Part shown: positions 16,638-26,643 of the stretch, one piece after another | How positions within the stretch are numbered: position 1 is the stretch's first letter | How the letters are laid out: every line of letters begins with the position of its first letter | Assembly: GCF_000298195.1 (NCBI RefSeq) | Contig: NZ_BAHC01000118.1 | Span: 39,971 to 103,970 of the forward strand | Source: Gordonia rhizosphera NBRC 16068 | GTDB taxonomy: Bacteria; Actinomycetota; Actinomycetes; Mycobacteriales; Mycobacteriaceae | Reading direction: 5' to 3' | Length of the DNA: 64,000 bases | Notes under the pieces: model-generated | Database searches by the model: none | The model's input: the letters and a program-made list of their open reading frames with translations, nothing else | Told to the model about the DNA's origin: nothing | Position numbers and translations under genes: made by a program

Positions 16638-19600
16638 TCAGCCGACGGCCCACACGTCGACGTGATAGCGCGGCGATGCGGAAAGATCCGCAAACCATTT
16701 CTGTGCGACATCCGCCTCGACGCCATGACGGGTCTGATGCGCCGCGATGAGCGCGTTCGCCACGCCGTCGGCCATCGCATTGGCGCCACACAGGTAGACG
16801 TGGGCACCCGCGTCGAGCCTGTCGAGGATCTCGTCCACCATGTCAGTGACCCGGTCCTGGACATACACCCTCGGCGCGCCCGGCACCCGCGAGAACGCGT
16901 GCTCGATGCGGGCGATACCGGCCTTGTCGAAGGCACGGAACTCCTCGGCATAGAGCAGGTCCGCCCGTGGGTGGCGGGCCCCGGCGATCACGAGCGCCTC
17001 TCCGAGGGCGACACCATCGGCGGCCTGGGTGGCGCGTTCGGTGAGGAATCCGCGGAAAGGCGCGAGACCGGTTCCCGCACCGATCATGATGACCGGCACC
17101 GAAGGATCGGCGGGCAGACGGAACGTCGAGGAGGTGTCGCGGACGAACGCATAGACGTCGTCACCGGATTGCTTGCCCGCCAGGAAGTTCGAGCACACGC
17201 CAAGGTGATCGCGGCCGGAGCCGTTGCGAGCCGGCTCGGCCAACACACCGACCGTGATCGAACACACGCCGGGCCGATGATGTGGCGACGACGAGATCGA
17301 GTAGTACCGAGGGGCCAGCGGCCCGAGAGAGTCGAGGTACGTCTCGAAGGGCAATTCGCACGCGGGGTGCTCTTCGAGCAGATCCAGCAGGGACTTGCGG
17401 CGCTCGACGACGTCGGTGCGGAACACCTCCGGAGAGGCGAGCAGCGCCGACAGCGCTTCTCGCGTCCAGGGGTAGCGGCTGTGGTCGAGCATCGCCTCGA
17501 CCTGCCGCCGCGACGCCGTGCCCTGCAGCTCCACATAATCGCGCAGGAGTTCGCCGATGCTGATCCGCTCCCCGACCGGTAGGAAGGTCGACTCCGCATC
17601 GTCGGCGCGCAACACGACGATGGTCTCCGGATCGACGCCGAAGCGGTCGGTCACCCGGGCAATGAGATCACTGTCGTTGTGTGGGATCACGCCGAGGTGA
17701 TCGCCGGCCGCGTAGGTGGTGCCTTCCGGGAGCCGGAACTCGATGTGGCGCACCGTTTTGATCGGCAGACCGTCGATCGGACGGGTGAGATCGGCAGACG
17801 CCGTGAGTCGCAGCGGCACCGCGCCACGCGCTGCGGCGAACGGTCCGGGGCGTGTCCGCGACACCACCTCCATGCGGAAACGGTTCTGCTTGGACCCGGC
17901 GCTCAGGTCGTCGGGCGACAAGCCGACTGCATCAGCGAGGGCCGGCCACAGCGACTCGAGCCACGCCTCGAAGCTCTCGTCGAAATCGCCGGCGGCGTCG
18001 CCCTCTCCCCGATCGCGCACCCGGATACCACCTGCGGCGTCCAGCCCGGCGTCGACGGTACGCGGGAAGTGTTGGAAGGTCTTGTCCCACTCAGAGTTCC
18101 CGCAACCGAAGACACTGAACTTCACCCCGGTCGCGTCGACGTCACCGGCGGCGATGGCGGCCGCGAATCCGCCCGCGTTGTCCGGCGGGGTGCCGTTGTA
18201 GGTGGCGGTCACGACGATGGTCGCGCCGTCGGTGCGCAATCCGTCGATGGCGTCGTCGAGGTCGGCGAGCATCGGTGCGAAGCCGCGGCGCTTCGCTTCG
18301 TCGGCGACGATCTGTGCGGTTTCCTCGGCGGTGCCGAAGTTCGAGCCGAAGAAGATGTGCAGCGGTGTCTGATGGGTGGGCGCGGTGGTCTCGGCGGCCG
18401 GCTCGGGGGCAGCCACGTTCGAACCGGTGCTGACCGGCTCCGGTTCAGTGGTCTCGCTCTGTTCGGCGTCGCGACGCTCGGCGGGCGTGAATGCCACCGG
18501 CATCCTCTTGATGCCGTTGATGAAGTTCGAACGCATGCGCTCGGGTTCGCCGTCGGCACGGATGTCGGGCAGACGGGTCAGCAGCTCGGTGAGCAATGTG
18601 CGCACCTGCAGTCGCGCGAGGTTGGCGCCGAGGCAGAAGTGGGTGCCATCGCCGAAGGAGATGTGCGGGTTCGGATCTCGGCCGATGTCGAAGACGTCCG
18701 GGTTCTCGAACACCGAAGGGTCGCGGTTGGCGGACGCGTAGTTGATGATGACGCGGTCATTCTCGCGGATCTGCACGCCACCGAACTCCATGTCGCGGGT
18801 GGCGGTACGGCGGAACTGGATCACCGAGGGGTTGAACCGCAGCATCTCCTCGATCGCCGACGGCAACAGCGACATATCCGCCCGCAGCCGATCGAACTGA
18901 TCCGGGTGGGTGAAGAGCATGTTCAGGCCGCCGGCGATGAGGTTTCGCGTGGTCTCGTTGCCCGCGATCATGAGCAGCTGGAAAAAGCGGTCGAGGTCGT
19001 CGTCGCTCAGACGCTCGCCGTCGACCTCCGCGTTGACCACGGTGCTCCACACGTCGTTGGTCGGGTTCGCCCGCTTGGCGGCGGTCTGCGCACGGGCGTA
19101 TTCGAACATCTCGGCAAAGGCCTTCAGGAACACCTGTGGGTCCCCGCCGTACTCGGGGTCGTCGATACCCACGAGCGCGTTGGTCCAGGAGTACAGCAGG
19201 TGGCGGTCCTCGGCAGGCACACCCAGCAATTCCGCCAGGATCAGCAGCGGCATCTCGGCGGCGACCTCACCGAGCAGGTCGGCGCTCCCCCGCTCGCAGA
19301 CTGTGTTCACCACTTCGCGGGCGACCCGGGTGATGGAGTCGGCGAGGGTCTTGCGGATCGCCATCGGCGTGAAGGCCTTGTTGACGATCTTGCGGAGCTG
19401 CGTGTGTTGGGGCGGGTCCATGTGCAGCATCATGCGACGCAGGACCTTGACGTCGGTCGGACGCTGTTCGCGCAGGAACGCTGTGCCCCGCCATGACGAG
19501 AAGTCGCCCGGGTTCCGCGACACCTGGGACACGAGGTCGTAAGACAGCACCAGCCAGTAGCCCGGTCCGCCCTCGAAGGATCCGGATGCTGGTTCGTCCA

Positions 19601-19700
19601 CCCACTGCACTGGTGCCTGATCCCGCCGCTCGGCAAGCTGTGCGTGCGGGATGCCATCGGAGTAGATGGACGGGTCCAAGAAATCGGGGATGGATGCCAT
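16638..19700 (-). CDS. Cytochrome P450 fused to a diflavin (FMN/FAD) reductase
   Basis: This single 1020-residue chain is a self-sufficient monooxygenase. The P450 domain (about 1-410) has the I-helix MIAGNETT (244-251), the ExxR motif EMLR (285-288) and the heme loop FGDGTHFCLG with Cys 356. Its sequence style (HMDPPQHTQLRKIVNKAF, GANLARLQVR) is that of the soluble CYP124/125/142-like group, not CYP102. An Ala/Thr/Pro/Glu linker (410-446) leads to a flavodoxin domain (FFGSNFGTAEET) and an FAD/NADPH domain (RYYSISSSP, GVCSNFLAG, IGAGTGLAPFRGFL) ending DVWAVG, like P450 BM3. ATG 19700 has GAGGAGC upstream. It heads the unit with ADH and ALDH and sits behind an operator. The pairing of these two halves is unusual. 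Confidence 0.93.
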   Translation of the reverse strand: MASIPDFLDPSIYSDGIPHAQLAERRDQAPVQWVDEPASGSFEGGPGYWLVLSYDLVSQVSRNPGDFSSWRGTAFLREQRPTDVKVLRRMMLHMDPPQHTQLRKIVNKAFTPMAIRKTLADSITRVAREVVNTVCERGSADLLGEVAAEMPLLILAELLGVPAEDRHLLYSWTNALVGIDDPEYGGDPQVFLKAFAEMFEYARAQTAAKRANPTNDVWSTVVNAEVDGERLSDDDLDRFFQLLMIAGNETTRNLIAGGLNMLFTHPDQFDRLRADMSLLPSAIEEMLRFNPSVIQFRRTATRDMEFGGVQIRENDRVIINYASANRDPSVFENPDVFDIGRDPNPHISFGDGTHFCLGANLARLQVRTLLTELLTRLPDIRADGEPERMRSNFINGIKRMPVAFTPAERRDAEQSETTEPEPVSTGSNVAAPEPAAETTAPTHQTPLHIFFGSNFGTAEETAQIVADEAKRRGFAPMLADLDDAIDGLRTDGATIVVTATYNGTPPDNAGGFAAAIAAGDVDATGVKFSVFGCGNSEWDKTFQHFPRTVDAGLDAAGGIRVRDRGEGDAAGDFDESFEAWLESLWPALADAVGLSPDDLSAGSKQNRFRMEVVSRTRPGPFAAARGAVPLRLTASADLTRPIDGLPIKTVRHIEFRLPEGTTYAAGDHLGVIPHNDSDLIARVTDRFGVDPETIVVLRADDAESTFLPVGERISIGELLRDYVELQGTASRRQVEAMLDHSRYPWTREALSALLASPEVFRTDVVERRKSLLDLLEEHPACELPFETYLDSLGPLAPRYYSISSSPHHRPGVCSITVGVLAEPARNGSGRDHLGVCSNFLAGKQSGDDVYAFVRDTSSTFRLPADPSVPVIMIGAGTGLAPFRGFLTERATQAADGVALGEALVIAGARHPRADLLYAEEFRAFDKAGIARIEHAFSRVPGAPRVYVQDRVTDMVDEILDRLDAGAHVYLCGANAMADGVANALIAAHQTRHGVEADVAQKWFADLSASPRYHVDVWAVG

Positions 19701-19750
19701 GACTGCTCCTCGTGCTCACTGGCTCGGTCTCAATTCTTGACGTACGGTAC

Positions 19751-19768
19751 TGACCGCACGTACGGTTA
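19751..19768. promoter_or_regulatory. Predicted TetR operator, copy 5 (P450 promoter)
   Basis: TGACCGCACGTACGGTTA, identical to copy 1, lies 50 bases before the P450 start. A further partial copy, TTGACGTACGGTA, directly adjoins it at 19738-19750. Confidence 0.78.
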
Positions 19769-19804
19769 GTCAAGCAACGCTCCGGATCGCATCAACGAGA
19801 ACAT

Positions 19805-19822
19805 TGACCGTCCGTACGGTCC
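19805..19822. promoter_or_regulatory. Predicted TetR operator, copy 6 (ligase/ACAD promoter)
   Basis: TGACCGTCCGTACGGTCC lies 80 bases before the CoA ligase at 19903. Together with copy 5 it gives the divergent region one site per direction, as at 2751/2900. Confidence 0.75.
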
Positions 19823-19902
19823 ATGCGAAAGTTGCCACAACCCACACCGTGACGGCGAGCACTCGCGTCCACCGATCGCACCGCGCAGAGAAGGAACCAG
19901 AG

Positions 19903-21489
19903 ATGACATCCATCACCGAACCGCCGGCGACGTCACCGCATGTCGACGGGACACTCCTCCCGGATCTCGTCGAGCGATGGGCGGCGGCGACGCCGGACGC
20001 GGTCGCTGTACGCTACGGCGAGCGGACGTGGACCTGGCGTGAGTGGTCGGACCGCATCCGGCGCCTGGCGGCCGGCCTGTCCTCGCTCGGCATCGCCCGT
20101 GGTGACCGAATTGCGTTCCTGGACAAGAACCATCCGGCATGCCTGGAGACTGCATTCGCCGCCACGACTCTCGGTGCGGCCGTCGCGATCCTGAACTGGA
20201 GACTGTCCGGCGACGAGCTCACGTACGCAATGACCGACAGCGGTGCGCGCGTTCTGATCGTCGGCGACGAGTTCGCCGACCTCGCGACGTCGGCGGTCGC
20301 CGGCAACTCGGGAGTCGAGCGCGTCCTGACGCTGTCCGAGGACGGCGACGACGAGTACGAGGAATTCCTCGCAGCGCATCAACCGCTCGATGTCCTTCTC
20401 GGTGTCGACCCCGAAGACGCGGCGCTCCTCATCTACAGCTCCGGAACCACCGGCCGCCCGAAGGGCGTCGTGCTGAGTCAGCGCGCGCTCATGACCCACA
20501 CCCGCAACGTCGGGACCCGATTCCCGTTCGCGCCGGGAGACATCAACCTCGTGGCGATGCCGATGTTCCACGTCGGTGGCGTGTGCTGGGCATTCCTGGG
20601 AATTCAATCCGGCAACGCCAGTATCGTCCTCCGCAACCCCGACGCGGCCTCGCTGCTCGGCGGGATCGCCGCGGGGGCGACCCACACCTTCTTCGTTCCG
20701 CCCGTGATCAGCGGACTGCTGGCCGCCGGCGAGCAGGCCACCGCCGCGCTGGCCGGATTGAAGCGCATGGGTTACGGCGCGGCGCCGATGCCGTTGTCCA
20801 CGCTGCGCAAGGCGATCGACGCGTGGCCGCACATCGACTTCGTCCAGGTCTACGGGCAGACCGAGATCGCCGGTGTGGCCGTGACCCTGCAGCCTGACGA
20901 GCATCGCGATCCGGAGCGGTCGTATCTCCTGAAGTCCGCGGGAGTCCCCGTACCAGGCGTCGAAGTGCGTATCGTCGACGTCGCGACCGGCGAGGACGTG
21001 CCAACCGGTGAACAGGGTGAGATCTGGTTCCGCTCCGAGCAGGTCATGAGCTGCTACCTCAATCGCCCCGATGCGACGGCGGAGACCATCACCGCCGACG
21101 GCTGGCTGCGCACCGGCGACATCGGCCACGTCGACACCGACGGGTACGTCTATGTCGAGGACCGCCTCAAAGACATGATCATCACCGGCGGCGAGAACGT
21201 CTACAGTCCCGAGGTCGAGCGTGTCCTTGCGGAACACCCGAACATCGTCGATGCGGCCGTCATCGGTGTCCCCGACGAGAAGTGGGGCGAATCGGTCAAG
21301 GCGCTGGTCACGGTTGATGCACCGGTCTCCGCCGAGGACATCATCGCATTCTGCCGCCAACACCTCGCCGCCTACAAATGCCCGAGCACGGTGGACTTCG
21401 TCGATGCGCTGCCCCGCAATGCCAGCGGCAAACTGCTCAAACGTGACCTGCGGACCCCGTACTGGTCGAAGTCCGCCCGATCCATCTGA
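19903..21489 (+). CDS. Acyl-CoA ligase (FadD type), second paralogue
   Basis: This 528-residue ANL enzyme has YSSGTTGRPKGVVLSQRA, VYGQTEIAG, WLRTGDIG, EDRLKDMIITGGENVY and NASGKLLKRDL. It is a paralogue of the enzyme at 2997-4583. ATG 19903 is chosen over an upstream in-frame codon at 19804 because AAGGAA lies 6 bases before it and the earlier start overlaps the operator. It is followed after 17 bases by an acyl-CoA dehydrogenase, so the pair probably activates and then dehydrogenates the acid produced by the divergent P450-ADH-ALDH unit. Confidence 0.9.
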   Translation: MTSITEPPATSPHVDGTLLPDLVERWAAATPDAVAVRYGERTWTWREWSDRIRRLAAGLSSLGIARGDRIAFLDKNHPACLETAFAATTLGAAVAILNWRLSGDELTYAMTDSGARVLIVGDEFADLATSAVAGNSGVERVLTLSEDGDDEYEEFLAAHQPLDVLLGVDPEDAALLIYSSGTTGRPKGVVLSQRALMTHTRNVGTRFPFAPGDINLVAMPMFHVGGVCWAFLGIQSGNASIVLRNPDAASLLGGIAAGATHTFFVPPVISGLLAAGEQATAALAGLKRMGYGAAPMPLSTLRKAIDAWPHIDFVQVYGQTEIAGVAVTLQPDEHRDPERSYLLKSAGVPVPGVEVRIVDVATGEDVPTGEQGEIWFRSEQVMSCYLNRPDATAETITADGWLRTGDIGHVDTDGYVYVEDRLKDMIITGGENVYSPEVERVLAEHPNIVDAAVIGVPDEKWGESVKALVTVDAPVSAEDIIAFCRQHLAAYKCPSTVDFVDALPRNASGKLLKRDLRTPYWSKSARSI

Positions 21490-21506
21490 ATACCAGGAGA
21501 ACACCG

Positions 21507-22661
<1,155 letters not shown>

Positions 22662-22667
22662 GCGGGA

Positions 22668-22708
22668 CCCGGCTTGTCTGAACGCGGTTGGGGGTCAGGC
22701 AAGCCGGG
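22668..22708. terminator. Hairpin between convergent acyl-CoA dehydrogenase genes
   Basis: CCCGGCTTG pairs perfectly with CAAGCCGGG over a 23-base loop, between two convergent genes. No T run is visible. Confidence 0.55.
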
Positions 22709-22724
22709 GCCGGGCAGGTTCGCA

Positions 22725-24002
22725 TCAGCCGGACTGGCCCGTGACACCCTTCGGCGCCCCGGACGACATGAAGCCGAACAGGTAGCCGGCCACCCGACGC
22801 ATCTGGATCTCGTCGGCACCCTCGGTGATCCGGTAGCGACGATGATGGCGGTAGATGTGTTCGAACGGCTCATGCCGCGAGTAGCCGCGGCCGCCGAACA
22901 CCTGCATCGCCTGATCCGCTGCGTCGCAACACAACCGGTTCGCCTGGTAGTTGCACATCGACACTTCCTGCGATGCGGAGAAGGGGCCGTGGGTGTCCAT
23001 CTTCCAGGCGGTCTCACGCACCAGGGCGCGGAGCATCGCGGCGCGGGTGTGCAGTTCGACGAGGGGGAACTGGATCGCCTGGTTCGTCGACAGTCTCTTC
23101 CCGAACGGCGACCGTTCGTTGGCGTACGCGACGGCACGGTTGATGCAGTACTGGGCGGCACCCAGACTCGACGCGGCCTGCCGGATCCGGTTCTCGTTGA
23201 AGAAGTGCTGGACGATCTGCAGCCCGCGCCCTTCGTCTCCCATGACCGCCGAATGCGGCACGCGGACGTCCCGCAGGGTGATGTGCGCATGGTCGGTCGG
23301 CATGTTGAAGGTCCAGAGGTACTCCTCGACGGTGAATCCCTCGGTGTGCGGGTCCACCAGGAAGGCGGTGATACCGCGCGCGTCCCCGGCCTCGCCGCCG
23401 GTCCGTGCGAAGATGATGTCCCGGTGGGCCACGTGGATGCCGGTGTTCCACGTCTTCTCGCCGTTGATCACCCACGTGTCGCCGTCCCGAACCGCGGTCG
23501 TCTCCATATGGGTGGCGTCCGAACCGTGCTCGGGTTCGGTGATGCCGAAGGCGAAGAAGCGGGTGCCCGACGCCAAACCGTCGACCCATTCCCGCTGCTG
23601 CTCATCGGAGCCGTATTCCAGCATCAGGAGCAGGCCGACGTTGTTACCGACGATCGCGTGTTCATTCTGCAGATCACAGTGCAGCCCGAGGCCTTTGGAT
23701 GCCAGATGCTCCCGGATGACGGCCATGGACAGATTGGAGCCGTCGCGGCCGCCGTACTCGGCTGGGAACGGGTAACGGAAGTGTCCGGCCGCATCGGCGC
23801 GCCGCCGCGCCTCACCGAGCAGCGCCTCCCAGTCGGCGCTGGGCAGACCACCTCTCTCCCAATCGGTTCGGGAGTCCTCGCGGCGATGATCGAAGAACCG
23901 GATGTTGTCGTCGGACTGCTCCAGCGGCACGATCTCGGCTTCGATGAAGGCGTCGAGTTCGGCCAGGTAGTCGGTCAGTGATTCGGGCAGCGCGAAATCC
24001 AC
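22725..24002 (-). CDS. ACAD11-like acyl-CoA dehydrogenase
   Basis: This 425-residue acyl-CoA dehydrogenase has FGITEPEHGSDATHM, WVINGEKTWNTG, QVFGGRGYSRHEPF and RYRITEGADEIQMR. The last keeps a Glu-Gly pair at the classical C-terminal catalytic position, unlike the enzyme at 21507. The family matches the dehydrogenase half of eukaryotic ACAD10/ACAD11, whose other half is a phosphotransferase fold; here that half is the next gene upstream, 16 bases away. Work on the mammalian enzymes links this pairing to 4-hydroxy-acid breakdown. The same reaction here is inference. No regulon operator is seen upstream. Confidence 0.88.
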   Translation of the reverse strand: MDFALPESLTDYLAELDAFIEAEIVPLEQSDDNIRFFDHRREDSRTDWERGGLPSADWEALLGEARRRADAAGHFRYPFPAEYGGRDGSNLSMAVIREHLASKGLGLHCDLQNEHAIVGNNVGLLLMLEYGSDEQQREWVDGLASGTRFFAFGITEPEHGSDATHMETTAVRDGDTWVINGEKTWNTGIHVAHRDIIFARTGGEAGDARGITAFLVDPHTEGFTVEEYLWTFNMPTDHAHITLRDVRVPHSAVMGDEGRGLQIVQHFFNENRIRQAASSLGAAQYCINRAVAYANERSPFGKRLSTNQAIQFPLVELHTRAAMLRALVRETAWKMDTHGPFSASQEVSMCNYQANRLCCDAADQAMQVFGGRGYSRHEPFEHIYRHHRRYRITEGADEIQMRRVAGYLFGFMSSGAPKGVTGQSG

Positions 24003-24018
24003 GGTGATCTCCCCTTGG

Positions 24019-25449
24019 TCAGCAATCGGGTTGGGACAGGTGCCGCGGATTGGCGACCGTCAGACGGTCCACCACCTCAGCGGTGACGACGGATCGGACG
24101 GCAGGGTCCTCGGTGGCCAGCGTTCCGTCACGAAGCGCCGCGGCCAGCTCGGCACTGCTCGAGACCCCGAGTTCGGAAAGCCTCCGACGGCTCTCGACGG
24201 CTTGGTGGCCGCCGAGCACCAGTTGCCGGCGCACGGCGGCGAGCACGTTCCCGGCCACCCGCGTGTGGAACCGCACCTGCGGGGAGATCCCGGCATCGGC
24301 GGCCACCTCGTCGGAGAGGAACCCCGACACCGCTTCCAGCAACTCCGGCATGGTCGGCGCGGTGTGCGGATCCTCTGGCGGTCGGCTCGTCTCGACGACG
24401 GTGGCGAGCGGGTCTGCGACCCGCACCGGTCCGGTGATCCGCAGTGCCAGCAGCGCGTCGAACTCCTGCTCGGCGCTGCGACGTCCGATGGCGGCCAGCT
24501 CCATCGAGCGTTCGGCACCGTCGAGGTACCGGTTGGCCTGGGTTGCACAGATCAGGCCCCACCGCACCGTCGCATACAGCTCCCACCACCGCAGCACGGC
24601 CTCGGTCGGCCGCCACCCGGCGACGTCGGCGTAGGCATCGAGCAGGTCGGCGCGCGTACCCATGCCGGCGACCGGCCGCGCGACACCGAACCGCCACGCC
24701 TTCGCACACAGCCAGCCCAGATCCTCCATGGGATCACCGAGATGAGCGAGCTCCCAGTCGAGCACCGCCGAGATCCGGTCCGGGGTGATCAGGAGATTGC
24801 CGAGGCGGAAGTCGCCGTGCACGACCGACATCGCCACCGGTTCGGGGCGGTGTCGTTCGAGCCAGTCCACGGCGAGCACGAGACCGGCGGGTGCATGCTC
24901 GTACTCGCGGGCGAAGCCGGTGCGCAATGCCTCGATCGGCTCGCCGATCGACGAGAGACCCGTCGCGGACGGCTCCATGGCGTGGATCCGCGCGAGAATC
25001 CACCCGGCCTGCCGGGCGAAGTCGTCGCGGACCGTCGCGTAGGCGGCGTCGCGCAGGATGGGTCGGGGGATCGATTCACCCTCGACGAAGTTCATGATGA
25101 CGTAGGGGAATCCGAGGACACTCTCCTCCCCGGCCGAGTCGCTGAAATCGATCACTTCGGGAACCGGTACACCCGCGTCACGGGCGGCCCGCAACACCGC
25201 GACCTCGCCGGCGAGTCCGCCCTCGCCGCAGCGAGCGGATGGGACCGCGCGTACGATCAGGGCCTCCTCCGCCGGCCCGTCGTCGATGGTGACCGCATAC
25301 GTGGTGCGGCTGGCGCCGGCCGGTAGGACACGCGCCGTGCGTGCGGCGATGTCCCGACCACGAATCGCGCCCAGACGTGCGGCGATCCGATCTGCCACAT
25401 CGGTCGGGTCGATCGATGCCCCGGTGTCGTCCTGAACCACCGCTGCCAC
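24019..25449 (-). CDS. APH-fold kinase-like protein (ACAD10/11 kinase half) with C-terminal DUF6285-like region
   Basis: This 476-residue protein has a phosphotransferase (APH) domain at about 1-330, with the catalytic loop VVHGDFRLGNLLI and metal site VLDWELAHLGDP. A further helical domain of about 130 residues resembles DUF6285, which often follows such kinases. The start is a GTG at 25449 with AGGGGG upstream. It is translated just before the ACAD11-like gene, a split version of the eukaryotic fusion. The likely substrate is a hydroxyacyl-CoA rather than an aminoglycoside; resistance is not supported. Confidence 0.85.
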   Translation of the reverse strand: MAAVVQDDTGASIDPTDVADRIAARLGAIRGRDIAARTARVLPAGASRTTYAVTIDDGPAEEALIVRAVPSARCGEGGLAGEVAVLRAARDAGVPVPEVIDFSDSAGEESVLGFPYVIMNFVEGESIPRPILRDAAYATVRDDFARQAGWILARIHAMEPSATGLSSIGEPIEALRTGFAREYEHAPAGLVLAVDWLERHRPEPVAMSVVHGDFRLGNLLITPDRISAVLDWELAHLGDPMEDLGWLCAKAWRFGVARPVAGMGTRADLLDAYADVAGWRPTEAVLRWWELYATVRWGLICATQANRYLDGAERSMELAAIGRRSAEQEFDALLALRITGPVRVADPLATVVETSRPPEDPHTAPTMPELLEAVSGFLSDEVAADAGISPQVRFHTRVAGNVLAAVRRQLVLGGHQAVESRRRLSELGVSSSAELAAALRDGTLATEDPAVRSVVTAEVVDRLTVANPRHLSQPDC

Positions 25450-25695
25450 TGCGCCCCCTGCCCTGATCCGTTGCCCTGTCCCGCCGACTCGACAGCTCCC
25501 GGGTGGTGGTCCCGCACGGGGTCACGTACCTCGGCGGTCGCCCGCGATGCCGGTGCGGATCGGCTGCCGACGTGCACAAAACCTACCCGACCGAGCGACC
25601 GCTCTGTCGGGAGAACCAGAAATTGCGACATGAGGTCCCACCGGTTCCGGGGAACCGCATGGCAACCGAACCGCAATCCGTCGGCACCACCCCGG

Positions 25696-26541
25696 TCAGC
25701 GGTACGTGCCGGCCGGTCGTGGCGTGCCCGACGATGCGCTGGTACCACCGTCGACGGGCAGGATCACCCCGGTGATGTAGGCGGCGTCGGGACCGGCGAG
25801 AAACAGGGCGGCACGGGCGATGTCCTCTGGGTAGCCGACCCGGTCGAGGGCGACCCGGTCCATGAGCCGTCCGGTGAACTCGGGGTCGTCGAGACGTTCC
25901 CGGGTCAACTGGGACACGGTGAAACCGGGGGCGATGGCGTTGACGCGGATCCCGTCGGCGCCGAGGTCGAGCGCAAGACTCTGGATGAATACGTTCAGAC
26001 CGGCCTTGGTGGCGTTGTAGGCGAACTGGTTCCAGTCGCCACGCAATCCCGCGATCGACGAGATCGCCAGGAACGTCCCGGCGCCGGCCCGCAGCAAAGG
26101 GGTCGTCAGCCGGGCGAGCCGGATCACGGCGTCGAGGTTGACCGACCGTACACGTTCCCACGCCGCATCGTCGAATGTGTCGATCCGGCTCGGAACGCTC
26201 GCGCCGGCGTTGGCGATGACGACGTCGAGACGGCCGAAACGTTCGTTGATCGACGTGACCGCGACCGCGAGTCCGTCCGGATCGGTCATGTCCGCGATAC
26301 AGATGAGGACACGTTCTGGGTCGAATCCTGACACGGCCTCCTCAAGGGTCTCGGCTGTCCGGCCGAGGACCGCGACACGTGCTCCCTGTTCGAGAAAGGC
26401 ACGTGCTGTCGCCCGGCCGATCCCGGTGCCGGCGCCGGTCACCAGCACGACCTGATCCTGATACGGGTAACTTGCCCACGCGATCTCCCCGTTGACGCCG
26501 TAACGCGTCCCCGACTCCGGTGTGGGCGATCCTGCTGCCAT
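25696..26541 (-). CDS. SDR-family oxidoreductase
   Basis: This is a 281-residue classical short-chain dehydrogenase. Cofactor motif TGAGTGIGRA, then NAGAS, the active-site Ser in ISSIAG and the Tyr-Lys pair in YNATKAG, with IAPGF and a VDGGTSA end. ATG 26541 is chosen because AAAGGAG lies 9 bases upstream; a longer frame to 26640 adds unrelated sequence. The enzyme could oxidise a hydroxyacyl-CoA with the ACAD/kinase pair downstream (246 bases away) or a sugar with the binding protein upstream (102 bases away); the context does not decide. Confidence 0.88.
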   Translation of the reverse strand: MAAGSPTPESGTRYGVNGEIAWASYPYQDQVVLVTGAGTGIGRATARAFLEQGARVAVLGRTAETLEEAVSGFDPERVLICIADMTDPDGLAVAVTSINERFGRLDVVIANAGASVPSRIDTFDDAAWERVRSVNLDAVIRLARLTTPLLRAGAGTFLAISSIAGLRGDWNQFAYNATKAGLNVFIQSLALDLGADGIRVNAIAPGFTVSQLTRERLDDPEFTGRLMDRVALDRVGYPEDIARAALFLAGPDAAYITGVILPVDGGTSASSGTPRPAGTYR

Positions 26542-26643
26542 TTTGCCGTACTCCTTTGTCGTCGACGGAGGGTCCGGTACCGCGCGATACCCCACCGACG
26601 CCTGCCGGTGGGCGGGCGTCGGTGGGGCGAAATCGACCACGTG

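Noticed and set aside
24019..25449. Aminoglycoside resistance kinase
   Set aside because: The APH fold is coupled to an ACAD11-like gene and a DUF6285-like tail, the known arrangement of lipid-linked kinase-like proteins.
26142..26158. Half-site TTGACCGACCGTACACG resembling the TetR operator
   Set aside because: It lies inside the SDR coding region, and the second half does not fit.
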